Source of the DNA: Verrucomicrobiota bacterium | Lineage (GTDB): Bacteria; Verrucomicrobiota; Verrucomicrobiia; Limisphaerales; UBA1096 | Assembly (NCBI GenBank): GCA_003972865.1 | Contig: QOAX01000080.1 | Span: forward strand, 1-17,023 | Length of the DNA: 17,023 bases | Reading direction: 5' to 3' | Part shown: positions 1 to 7,334 of the stretch, one piece after another | How the letters are laid out: the number at the start of each line of letters is the position of its first letter | How positions within the stretch are numbered: the stretch's first letter is position 1 | Notes under the pieces: model-generated | The model's database searches: none | What the model was told of the DNA's origin: nothing | The model's input: only the letters and a program-made list of their open reading frames with translations | Position numbers and translations under genes: made by a program

Positions 1-1
1 G

Positions 2-1276
2 GGCGCCCAAGCCATGCGCAACACACCGGCGCACCAGCGGGTGGACATCCTCCGCAAAGCCGCGTCGCTCATGCGCGAACGGCAGGAGCAACTTGGCCAA
101 CTGATCAGCACCGAGGAAGGCAAGGTGCTTGCCGAGGGGCGCATCGAGGCCAGTCGGGCCGCCGAGACAATCGATCTCTCCGCCGACGAGGCGCGGCGGT
201 TGCACGGCGAAACCGTGCCGCTCGACTCCACGCCCAGTGGCGTCGGCAAACTGGGATTCACGATGCGGGTGCCGTGCGGCATCGTGGCGGCAATCACACC
301 GTTCAACTTCCCGCTGAACCTCGTCGCGCACAAGGTCGGCCCGGCAATCGCAGCTGGCAATGCCGTGCTGCTCAAGCCGGCATCCGACACCCCGCTCTCG
401 GCGCTGAAACTGGTGGAGATTTTGCTCGAGGCCGGTCTGCCACCGGAAGCCATCGCGTGCGTCACCGGTCCCGGCGCCGCGCTTGGCCAGGCGATCTGCA
501 CCGACCAGCGGATTCGCAAGATCAGCTTCACAGGAAGCGCCGAGGTGGGCGAACGAATCTGCCGCTTGGCCGGGCTCAAGCGGGTCACGATGGAGCTCGG
601 CTCAAACAGCCCGGTGATCGTGCTCGATGATGCCGATCCCGAAAAAGTGGCCACCGCCCTCGCCGTCACCGGGTTTGCCAACGCCGGGCAGGTTTGCATC
701 TCCTCCCAACGCGTCATCGCCACACCGTCGATTCACGACGAACTGCTTGACGCCCTCAAGGCCAAGGTCAGCCAACTCACCACCGGCGATCAACTCGCCG
801 AGGGCACGAACGTCGGCCCGCTCGTCCGCGAAGCCGACGCCAAGCGCGTCGAGGATTGGCTTGGCCAAGCGCGTGCCCAAGGGGCGGAACTACTCTGCGG
901 CGGCGGCCGCGAAGGCTCCGTCGTGCAGCCGGCGGTATTGGCCAACGTCAACCGCGATATGCGGATGAGCTGCGATGAACTGTTCGGCCCGGCGGTGGGC
1001 GTCACTCGCGCGGACAGCATCGACGAAGCCATCCGCCTGGCCAACGACACGCGGTATGGCTTGAGCGCCTCCATCTTCACGCAGGACATCGACAAGGCGA
1101 TCCGCTTCGCGCGCGAGGTGGACAGCGGCAATCTGCACATCAACTTCGGCACCGCGTGGCGCGCCGAGACCATGCCCTACGGCGGACTCAAAGACAGCGG
1201 CATGGGCAAGGAAGGCCCCAGGTACGCCGTGGAGGAAATGACCGAAACCAAAATGGTGGTCATTCATGGGAAATAA
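2..1276 (+). CDS. NAD(P)-dependent aldehyde dehydrogenase, 5' end cut by window edge
   Basis: This enzyme oxidises an aldehyde to the acid (or acyl-CoA) in the cytoplasm; the substrate cannot be read from the sequence. Numbering from the first in-window ATG (position 14), the family landmarks appear in order: ITPFNFP (94-100, with the oxyanion Asn98), KPASDTPLSA with cofactor-binding Lys121, SFTGSAEVGE (171-180), the general-base Glu194 in MELGSNSP, the nucleophile Cys228 in NAGQVCISSQR, ELFGP (Glu322) and MPYGGLKDSG (387-396). The reading frame is open to the window edge without a stop, and family members are about 470-480 residues long. The true start therefore probably lies roughly 40-60 codons upstream, and the ATG at 14 is internal. 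One oddity is ELGS instead of the common ELGG next to the catalytic Glu. The gene converges with the beta-propeller gene, with 21 bases between their stop codons. The family call is very secure; the substrate is not known. Confidence 0.93.
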   Translation, partial: GAQAMRNTPAHQRVDILRKAASLMRERQEQLGQLISTEEGKVLAEGRIEASRAAETIDLSADEARRLHGETVPLDSTPSGVGKLGFTMRVPCGIVAAITPFNFPLNLVAHKVGPAIAAGNAVLLKPASDTPLSALKLVEILLEAGLPPEAIACVTGPGAALGQAICTDQRIRKISFTGSAEVGERICRLAGLKRVTMELGSNSPVIVLDDADPEKVATALAVTGFANAGQVCISSQRVIATPSIHDELLDALKAKVSQLTTGDQLAEGTNVGPLVREADAKRVEDWLGQARAQGAELLCGGGREGSVVQPAVLANVNRDMRMSCDELFGPAVGVTRADSIDEAIRLANDTRYGLSASIFTQDIDKAIRFAREVDSGNLHINFGTAWRAETMPYGGLKDSGMGKEGPRYAVEEMTETKMVVIHGK

Positions 1277-1282
1277 TTTCCC
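1268..1282. terminator. Possible bidirectional hairpin between convergent genes
   Basis: GGGAAA-TAA-TTTCCC is a perfect 6-base-pair stem with a 3-base loop. It sits on the stop codon of the aldehyde dehydrogenase and 15 bases before the end of the convergent beta-propeller gene. The position suits a terminator serving both strands. However, there is no T-run on either side and only half the stem is G-C, so this may be chance. Confidence 0.25.
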
Positions 1283-1297
1283 GCACCGGTGAAGTTG

Positions 1298-2560
1298 TTA
1301 AAGGCTTTGGTCGCCGGACTTCTCTATACGGTACAGGTGGGTGTCACTCCTCAGAAATAGCGCGCCATCAGCGATGGCTGGTGAAGCCTTGAAATTGCCT
1401 TTCAACTGATTGATTGCCAGAACCTCGAATTTGTCAGAGGCGGCGACAATGGTGGTTTTTCCTTCACGGTTGCAGAAGTAGATGCGACCGCGAATCTCGA
1501 CGGGCGAGGCGTCGTGGTTGCCGCCAAGACGTTCGCGCCAATGCTCCCTGCCAGTCAAGGCGTCAACACAACTCGCCACGCCCCCGTCGTGCACGACAAA
1601 AAGTTCCCGTCCGACCAGAATTGGTGATGGAACATGAGGAATGCTGATGGAACGCTGCCAAACAACCTGATCGTCGCGGAGCCTGCCCTTGCCGGGGCGG
1701 ACGGCATAGACACAGAAATGATCTTGGCGGATGGAACCCACGACATAAAACAGGCCGTTTCCGTAGGAAGGACGGCCCACGATGGAGAAACCGTTGTACG
1801 GCATCCACCACAGTTCCGAGCCGGTCGTGAGGTCATACGCCGCAACGTGGTCGGCCCCGGAGCAAACGAGTTGGGGGAAACCGTCGATGCGCTGAACAAG
1901 CGGCGTGGAGTAGGCCATTTTTGCGATGGACCGCTTCTTGGCGGCGGCCTCGAGGTGTGCCCGCGGCTGCTTCCACTTGACCTTCCCCGTCCGCTTGTCG
2001 AGCGCTGCGATGAATTGGTTGTCAATGCCGTCACAGGTGAGAATCAACAGGTCGCGATGGAGGATCGGCGAGCTGGCTCCCCCCTGAATCACATTGTAAT
2101 CGAACTCGGTGTTTTTCCAGAGGATGCCGCCGGCCGTGTCCAGGCACACGGTGCCGCGCGGGCCGAAGTGGACGTACACGCGCTCGCCGTCCAGCACCGG
2201 CGTCGGGGAGGCGTAGCCATTCAACCGATGGCGCGGGCCAGCCTCCCTCGTCGTCAAAACCTCGACATTGTGCAGCAATTTGCCACCGGTTTTGTCGATG
2301 CAAACGGCGTGGAGGGACTTGCCCTCGGCCTCGGCACTGGTCATCCAGACCTGCTTCCCGGCAATCACCGGCGACGACCAGCCTTGGCCGGGCACTGCGG
2401 TTTTCCAGGAGATGTTTTCATCCTCCGCCCAATGGATGGGAATGCCCTTCACGGCGGAGTGGCCCTGGCCGTCAGGCCCGCGAAACTGCGGCCAGTCCGC
2501 TGCCAAACGCACGGTGACAAGCAGGAACGCCAGGAGGATATGGTTTGAACGGGATTTCAT
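1298..2560 (-). CDS. Exported PQQ-type (pyrrolo-quinoline quinone-like) beta-propeller protein
   Basis: This is a 420-residue exported protein of the PQQ-like beta-propeller class, related in fold to BamB and quinoprotein dehydrogenases. It starts with a short signal peptide (about residues 1-21, MKSRSNHILLAFLLVTVRLA), followed at once by WPQFRGPDGQG, the hallmark N-terminus of the large set of such proteins in planctomycetes and Verrucomicrobiota. Blade-like repeats follow, marked by recurrent SP/TP-x-V/I strands: GWSSPVIAG, YASPTPVLDGERVY, GGASSPILH, AYSTPLVQ, VPSPILVGRELF, HDASPVE and KASPAIADGALF. No catalytic residues of a quinoprotein dehydrogenase are evident, so a scaffold or binding role is as likely as an enzyme. 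I chose the ATG at 2560 over the GTG two codons upstream (2566); neither has a clear ribosome binding site. It is last in a three-gene minus-strand set, 67 bases after the DMFase-like gene. Function beyond the fold is unknown. Confidence 0.88.
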   Translation of the reverse strand: MKSRSNHILLAFLLVTVRLAADWPQFRGPDGQGHSAVKGIPIHWAEDENISWKTAVPGQGWSSPVIAGKQVWMTSAEAEGKSLHAVCIDKTGGKLLHNVEVLTTREAGPRHRLNGYASPTPVLDGERVYVHFGPRGTVCLDTAGGILWKNTEFDYNVIQGGASSPILHRDLLILTCDGIDNQFIAALDKRTGKVKWKQPRAHLEAAAKKRSIAKMAYSTPLVQRIDGFPQLVCSGADHVAAYDLTTGSELWWMPYNGFSIVGRPSYGNGLFYVVGSIRQDHFCVYAVRPGKGRLRDDQVVWQRSISIPHVPSPILVGRELFVVHDGGVASCVDALTGREHWRERLGGNHDASPVEIRGRIYFCNREGKTTIVAASDKFEVLAINQLKGNFKASPAIADGALFLRSDTHLYRIEKSGDQSL

Positions 2561-2627
2561 GGACACGGCATCAGCAGGTGCGAGGAAAAGTTAGAGCCGC
2601 GATACGCATCGTCAAAGCCCTTTTATC

Positions 2628-5018
2628 TTATTGTCCGGGGTCGAGCCACTCCGGGTCATACGGTGTTCGCGCGGTCACTCCGGCGAGGTGATGCAGCACG
2701 TTGCGCAGCAGTTTCGTCAGCTTGGGATCGGCGTCGAGCGCCCAGCCGAAGCCGATCGCGCCGGCGTTGAACACCGTGCCGCCTTGGGGCCGCTCCCAGT
2801 AAATCATGTCCACCAGCGTTCCCGTTTTCTGCTGGCCGAAGCGAGCGAAATAATCGAGCACTCGCGCGTTGTCGCGCTGGAGGCTGGCAATGGTCTCGAT
2901 GCCTGCCGGCTCCTTGGGAAGAAACGCCCCCGCCGGAAACGGCCCGGTAGGCGGCGCGTAGGAGGAGAGACGAATGTCGCCCTCATGGCCGCAGGCCCGG
3001 CGATGCCCGCTCTTTGCCCCCCCAAAAACAACGCGATCAGCGAAACCAACCTGCTCCGGCTCGCGGAACAAAAAGTGCGTCGGCGCTTTCACGGCGTACA
3101 AGCCGTTGTCCGCACCGCCCCACCAGCCGCTGCATTCCAGCCCGATGTTTCTCCACGGTGGATGGCCGCAGTTTCGCATCAGGCTGCCGCGTTTGCCGTC
3201 TGCGCTGTGGTAGATTTCGCCGACGCTGGCCAAGGCCCGGCCGCCGATGTTGGGGCCGAATTTGCGGCACTCGATCGCGCCAAGCTCGTCATCAACCGAG
3301 ATGCGCCAGAACATGGTGTTGCCGGACAATACCGCCGCCGCCCCGCCGTTTTGCAGGTAGCGATCCAGCTCGTCGTACATCCGCGCGGACCAGTACTCGT
3401 CGTGGCCGTTGATGATGAGCGCCTTGTAACCGTCGAGCAACCCGGGGTCGCGGTGCAGGTCGAGGTTGGTGATGACGTCGAAATCGTAGCCCTGTTTTTC
3501 CAGCCAGACGTGCGTGAAGCGCTCGCCGCGCATGAGGTGCGAATAGCCAACGCCCGGCGCACTATATCGCACACCCGGACCGGCCACCGGCCAGGGCATC
3601 CGCAACCCAAGCTTGTAGGTGGGCTGGCCGTGCGCGTGATCCCGGTAAAAACAGTAGGCCGGCGGATTCGACGGGTCGTTTGGCTGCCCGCCGGTGGGCC
3701 AGTTGCGGGTTTCGTCCGGCACATTTTTCGCAAACGGCGTTCCGCCGTAAGCCCGCCAGGTGGTGGTGGAGCACATCAGCACCAGCGACGCCTTGGGTGC
3801 GCCCTTGGCCTTGTTGACGACAAACGTGACGGGGTAGCGGTGCGGCATGCCCTCCAGTTCAAAACCAAACCAAGCCGCGTAGATGCCGCTCCTCGCGTTT
3901 TTGGGAACACGAAAAACCTCCGTGGCCGCCCAGCCGCAATCGTAAAGGTCGTCGGAGGCCAGTCGCAAACCGTGCCCGCGGTTCAGGTCGGTTCGAGGAT
4001 CGTAACTCTTGTCGTAACGCCCGACGCTGCCGCCGTCGAATGACGGGCCGCCGATCATCCACGTCCCGAGGTTTACGATCTGGCCATCGCGCCGGTTGCC
4101 GGAGGCGTCGGCCACGCGCGAGCCGCGTTCCTCGTCAAGCGGCCAGAAGGCGGCGATCGCCGGGTCGCCCAGGTCGGGCGCTTCTAGGCCGCGCTTGGCC
4201 AAGCGCGCAGCGATCTCGTCCGCCGCAAGCGTACGCGTGTAGATCGCCGGCATGGCGATGTCGCCATCGAAAAAACGCCCGGTCACGCCACGTTCGCTGT
4301 AGGCCCCAATCCGCAGCCCGGCAGGCCCGGCCTTGCGTGGCGGGAGGTTGTCCGGCGCCTGCCACTCGGCGGCGCGTTTGCCGTCCACCCAGATCGTGGC
4401 GATCTTGGCTTCGGCATCCCAAACCCCCACGAGATGATGCCACTGCCGAAGGTTGAGCTTCGGCCCAGTGACGAGACTGCCGCCATCGTACGCGCCTCCC
4501 GAGCCGATCGAGAACACCGCCCGGCCCTCGGCATCCAAAAACAAGCCATAACCGCAGCGGTCGGGATAATCGTGCTGGGTGAGAATCCCCTGCCACGGTG
4601 TCAGTTTCCATGGCCGCACCCAGCATTCGAGTGTCAAGGCATTCAATTCGGCGTCCGCGGGCAACCCGTTTTTCACGCGCACATACGATCCGGGATGAAT
4701 TGGCTGCACACGCGCGGGCGATTCCTTGTCCGCCAAAAAAACCGTCTTGTCGCTCGCCCGGTCATCCACCTCCAACCCCAGCCTCGAGACGCCGAAGCGG
4801 TACGGCACCCGACTACTGACATGAAACCGGATCGTCTCCCCGGCCGGAACGCTCTCGCGATCCGCGTAGGCGTGCAGTCCCTGCAGCTCGATTGCCTTGT
4901 GAGCGGTGGCGGCCCGGCAAACCGGCTGGACAGCGTCCAGGGCCAGGACAATCATTAACAAGGCCGCAGCCCGTGTCAGGTCGAACCTGATTGCTGGGAG
5001 TTTCCTCGCACTTTTCAT
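2628..5018 (-). CDS. Secreted LamG plus N,N-dimethylformamidase large-subunit-like protein
   Basis: This 796-residue exported protein has three parts. The signal peptide (about 1-36) has the hydrophobic core ALLMIVLALDAV. A LamG/concanavalin-like sandwich lies at about 110-265 (LTLECWVRPWKLTPWQGIL, WHHLVGVWD, IWVDGKRAAEW, GDIAMPAIYTRTLAADEI). A long C-terminal domain (about 400-790) resembles the large subunit of bacterial N,N-dimethylformamidase, with a glutamine-amidotransferase-like core: STTTWRAYGG (417-426), YDFDVITNLDLH, INGHDEYWS (536-544), GNTMFWRIS and a GFGWALD segment near the end. The known enzyme, about 760 residues, holds mononuclear iron by two Tyr and one Glu. Tyr542 in HDEYWS is a candidate ligand here, by inference only. 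No small-subunit gene is nearby and this protein is exported, so the substrate may differ. The ATG at 5018 is chosen because GGAAG lies 5 bases upstream and a signal peptide follows; the longer TTG start at 5063 is rejected. Confidence 0.8.
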   Translation of the reverse strand: MKSARKLPAIRFDLTRAAALLMIVLALDAVQPVCRAATAHKAIELQGLHAYADRESVPAGETIRFHVSSRVPYRFGVSRLGLEVDDRASDKTVFLADKESPARVQPIHPGSYVRVKNGLPADAELNALTLECWVRPWKLTPWQGILTQHDYPDRCGYGLFLDAEGRAVFSIGSGGAYDGGSLVTGPKLNLRQWHHLVGVWDAEAKIATIWVDGKRAAEWQAPDNLPPRKAGPAGLRIGAYSERGVTGRFFDGDIAMPAIYTRTLAADEIAARLAKRGLEAPDLGDPAIAAFWPLDEERGSRVADASGNRRDGQIVNLGTWMIGGPSFDGGSVGRYDKSYDPRTDLNRGHGLRLASDDLYDCGWAATEVFRVPKNARSGIYAAWFGFELEGMPHRYPVTFVVNKAKGAPKASLVLMCSTTTWRAYGGTPFAKNVPDETRNWPTGGQPNDPSNPPAYCFYRDHAHGQPTYKLGLRMPWPVAGPGVRYSAPGVGYSHLMRGERFTHVWLEKQGYDFDVITNLDLHRDPGLLDGYKALIINGHDEYWSARMYDELDRYLQNGGAAAVLSGNTMFWRISVDDELGAIECRKFGPNIGGRALASVGEIYHSADGKRGSLMRNCGHPPWRNIGLECSGWWGGADNGLYAVKAPTHFLFREPEQVGFADRVVFGGAKSGHRRACGHEGDIRLSSYAPPTGPFPAGAFLPKEPAGIETIASLQRDNARVLDYFARFGQQKTGTLVDMIYWERPQGGTVFNAGAIGFGWALDADPKLTKLLRNVLHHLAGVTARTPYDPEWLDPGQ
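4190..4207. repeat. 18-base perfect palindrome, longest copy of the TTGGCCAA family
   Basis: CGCGCTTGGCCAAGCGCG reads the same on both strands. It lies inside the coding sequence of the DMFase-like protein, where it encodes part of RLAKRGLE. The same TTGGCCAA core occurs at 93, 861, 938, 4195, 5048, 5097, 5386, 9301, 9374 and 10283 (first base of each core) and nowhere in the last 6.7 kb. Confidence 0.7.
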
Positions 5019-5044
5019 TTCAACTTCCGGAGAAAATGACTCCG

Positions 5045-5058
5045 CGCTTGGCCAAGCG
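5045..5058. repeat. 14-base palindrome between two minus-strand genes
   Basis: CGCTTGGCCAAGCG fills part of the 48-base gap between the esterase stop (5067) and the DMFase-like start (5018). It is the only copy of the TTGGCCAA family in this window that lies outside a gene. It can form a 5-base-pair or longer stem in the mRNA, but there is no T-run after it, so it does not look like an intrinsic terminator. Confidence 0.65.
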
Positions 5059-5066
5059 GCCAACGA

Positions 5067-6209
5067 TTATTTGCCCGCGCGCAGCTCCAGTATCGCTTGG
5101 CCAAGCGCACGGCCAATCTTGGTGAAGGTGATGGTGCTGCCGAGATAATGGTACGGAAAATCGGAGCCGATCTTTTTCCACTCGGCGACGTTCTCGCGCC
5201 ACGTGGGAAACGCCGCGTCGGCGCGCTTGTCCCAGTACACGTCTGTGGGGATGGCGCGGACGTTGCCCGCAAATTCGGGGACGTCGTTCATCGACGCCTG
5301 CGCGGCCTTCACGATGGCCATGTTGCCCTTGGCCGGCTTGAAGCCGTTCTGCCCCATGATACCGATGGCGAACGGGAGGTCCGGCTTGGCCAAGTCCTTC
5401 CGCACGTCGCGGATGAAGTGTTTCATGTTCGCCGCGTACTCGTCCTGAAAGCCGTTGTACATGTCGTTCCAGCCCTGAAACCACACGAAGCCGGCGATCT
5501 CGTAGCCGCGCCCGTCGTAGTCGGGGAACAGCGTTTTCAACTCGCTCAACGTCGTTTTGATTTCCGACATCATCAGGCGATAAAAGTGGCCGTAACTGTC
5601 GATGACTTCCTTGCGATATTCGTCGGCCTTGGCCTTGCGGATGGCTTCGATTGAGACGTCACTTTTCGCCTCGATTTCCCTGCGGGTGATCTTGGGGTTG
5701 TCCTTCTTCGCCTGGTTCCACTCGTTGCGGATGAGGTTGTTGTAGTCACGCTTCACCATGTTACCGACGAACTCGTCGATCTTCTCCTTGGACTGCAGCC
5801 CGGAGCTGGGCGGCCGGAAGTCACGCCCGATGCTTTTGCCGCCCCAGGCCGTCTTGATAAGCAGCACCGGCTCCTCGAAGTGGTTGCCCATCACGTGGCC
5901 AAACTCCAGTTCCAGCCCAATGCGCCCGGGCGAGCCGTAGCCCACCGTGAGCTTGCCCCGGCGCTCGAGGTAGTTAATCCACACGTCGTCGCGTTCGATG
6001 TACTTCCCGTCCTCGTGCAGGTGCGCGAAGAAATCCCTTGTCTCCGGCGCGTCGATTTGATGGTTCAGCAACGGGTCAACCCCGCCCTTGCCCTCCATGT
6101 TCGATTGACCGGCGAGGATGAACACCTTCACCGGTTTCTGATCCGCCGCCGCGGAACAGTTCAGGACGAGGGCGAGCGAGAAAAACAGAAAATGTTTTAT
6201 GAATTTCAT
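5067..6209 (-). CDS. Exported SGNH-type esterase, sialate O-acetylesterase-like (CE6-like)
   Basis: This 380-residue exported esterase probably removes acetyl groups from sugars in polysaccharides. It has a signal peptide (about 1-22, hydrophobic core FLFFSLALVLNCSAAA). The nucleophile block AGQSNMEG (33-40, Ser36) follows, then the block IKTAWGGKSI (118-127), FVWFQGWNDM (241-250) and the catalytic His354 in FPYHYLGS near the C-terminus. These are the conserved blocks of the sialate O-acetylesterase/CE6 family. An extra, strongly charged, probably helical insertion of about 75 residues (140-215, KEKIDEF to DEYRKEV) separates blocks two and three and may shape the substrate cleft. The ATG at 6209 is preferred; the longer frame begins with a TTG at 6248 and puts 13 uncharacteristic residues before the signal peptide. 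It is first of three co-directional genes for exported proteins. Real substrate unknown; sialic acid itself is not implied. Confidence 0.87.
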   Translation of the reverse strand: MKFIKHFLFFSLALVLNCSAAADQKPVKVFILAGQSNMEGKGGVDPLLNHQIDAPETRDFFAHLHEDGKYIERDDVWINYLERRGKLTVGYGSPGRIGLELEFGHVMGNHFEEPVLLIKTAWGGKSIGRDFRPPSSGLQSKEKIDEFVGNMVKRDYNNLIRNEWNQAKKDNPKITRREIEAKSDVSIEAIRKAKADEYRKEVIDSYGHFYRLMMSEIKTTLSELKTLFPDYDGRGYEIAGFVWFQGWNDMYNGFQDEYAANMKHFIRDVRKDLAKPDLPFAIGIMGQNGFKPAKGNMAIVKAAQASMNDVPEFAGNVRAIPTDVYWDKRADAAFPTWRENVAEWKKIGSDFPYHYLGSTITFTKIGRALGQAILELRAGK

Positions 6210-6304
6210 GGCGCGGGCCAAGCCTAACGAATGCGCCTCCGCCCGCAAGTGAAATTGCCATTTTGCTTTGCCGCCGAGAGCGCTTTGCTACCATCCGCCG
6301 TCGC
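6210..6304. promoter_or_regulatory. Divergent intergenic region between the esterase and dgcN-like genes
   Basis: These 95 bases separate two divergent start codons and must hold at least part of both promoters. The middle is richer in T and A than its surroundings (around 6250-6270). On the plus strand TTGCTT (6263-6268) is followed 16-17 bases later by TTGCTA/TGCTAC, a poor match to a sigma-70 element. No convincing operator or Shine-Dalgarno sequence is seen on either side. Confidence 0.3.
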
Positions 6305-7333
6305 ATGGCTCGCAAAATCCTCATCCTCACCGAGGGGCTCACCTCGCCGCACTCGGCCAAGACCGCGTGCAGCGTGATCCGCTACCGGCGCGACGAGGTG
6401 GTGGGCGTGCTCGACACCACCGTGCCGCCGCAACCGTGCCAGGCGCTGCTCGAGGTCGGCGGCGATTTGCCGGTGGTCAATTCCCTCGACGCCCTGCCCG
6501 GGGCCAACGTGCTGCTCATTGGCATCGCGCCCACCGGCGGCACGCTGCCCGCGCCAATGCGTGCGCTGGTGCTCGGCGCGATTGAGCGCGGGTTGGACGT
6601 GGAATCGGGCCTGCACGAGTTTTTGAATGACGACGCGGAGTTTGCCGCCGCCGCCAGGGCCACCGGCTCGACCCTTCGCGACCTGCGCCGCAACAACGAG
6701 CGCGACGTGGCCAAGCGGCAAAACATCTCCGCTGACTGCCTCCGCATCCACACCGTCGGACACGATTGCAGCGTGGGCAAAATGGTGGTGTCCATCGAGG
6801 TGGCGCGCGGCTTGGCCAGGCGCGGCGCGGACGCCAAGTTCATCGCCACCGGCCAGACCGGCATGCTCGTGGAGGGCGACGGCTGCCCCGTGGACGCCGT
6901 CGTCGCCGACTTCATCAGCGGTGCGGTGGAAAAACTAATCCTCGAGCACCAGCACCACGAGGTGCTCGTCATCGAGGGCCAGGGCAGCCTCACGCATCCG
7001 TGTTACTCCGCCGTGACGCTTGGCCTGCTGCACGGCTGCCTGCCGGACGGCCTTATTTACTGCTACGAGATGGGCCGCAATATGGCCAAGGGCGCAAACC
7101 ACATCGAGCTGCCCACGATGGAGTCGCAGCGTGAGCTCTACCTCGCCATGGCCAACACGGCGCACCCGTGCCGGTTCATCGGCGTGGCCATCAACAGCCG
7201 TTGCGCGGAGGAGGCGGCCTACCGCGCCGAGCGGGATCGCATCGAGTCGGAATGGAACCTGCCGGCGTGCGACGTGTTCCGGGAAAACCCCGAGCCGCTG
7301 GTGGACGCAGTGCTGGAGATGCTGAAAGATTGA
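6305..7333 (+). CDS. dgcN: DUF1611 family protein, DgcN-type D-glutamate N-acetyltransferase
   Basis: This 342-residue cytoplasmic protein matches the DUF1611 family throughout. A Rossmann-like N-terminal half has ILTEGL (7-12) and LLIGIAPTGGTLP (70-82). A P-loop-like segment GHDCSVGKM (152-160, Gly-x4-Gly-Lys) follows, then FIATGQTG (179-186), VEGDGCPVDAVVADF (189-203) and VIEGQGSLTHP (222-232). Family members paired with an epimerase are described as D-glutamate N-acetyltransferases (DgcN). These make N-acetyl-D-glutamate, which the partner racemizes so that it can enter L-glutamate metabolism. The very next gene, 1 base away, is exactly such a partner, which supports the call. The ATG at 6305 is chosen; the frame could extend to a TTG at 6263, adding 14 arginine-rich residues that do not resemble the family. 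No clear ribosome binding site is visible. The family is secure; the exact acceptor is inferred from context. Confidence 0.85.
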   Translation: MARKILILTEGLTSPHSAKTACSVIRYRRDEVVGVLDTTVPPQPCQALLEVGGDLPVVNSLDALPGANVLLIGIAPTGGTLPAPMRALVLGAIERGLDVESGLHEFLNDDAEFAAAARATGSTLRDLRRNNERDVAKRQNISADCLRIHTVGHDCSVGKMVVSIEVARGLARRGADAKFIATGQTGMLVEGDGCPVDAVVADFISGAVEKLILEHQHHEVLVIEGQGSLTHPCYSAVTLGLLHGCLPDGLIYCYEMGRNMAKGANHIELPTMESQRELYLAMANTAHPCRFIGVAINSRCAEEAAYRAERDRIESEWNLPACDVFRENPEPLVDAVLEMLKD

Positions 7334-7334
7334 A

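Noticed and set aside
1634..2548. Plus-strand open frame of 304 codons opposite the beta-propeller gene
   Set aside because: It is antisense to a well-supported gene and has no recognisable motif; high-GC coding DNA often opens this frame.
2631..4043. Plus-strand open frame of 470 codons opposite the DMFase-like gene
   Set aside because: It is an antisense shadow with Arg/Val/Ala-rich sequence, while the minus strand carries clear domains and a signal peptide.
5094..5107. Palindrome near the end of the esterase gene as a transcription terminator
   Set aside because: It lies inside the coding sequence, has no T-run on either strand, and the same palindrome recurs in the middle of other genes.
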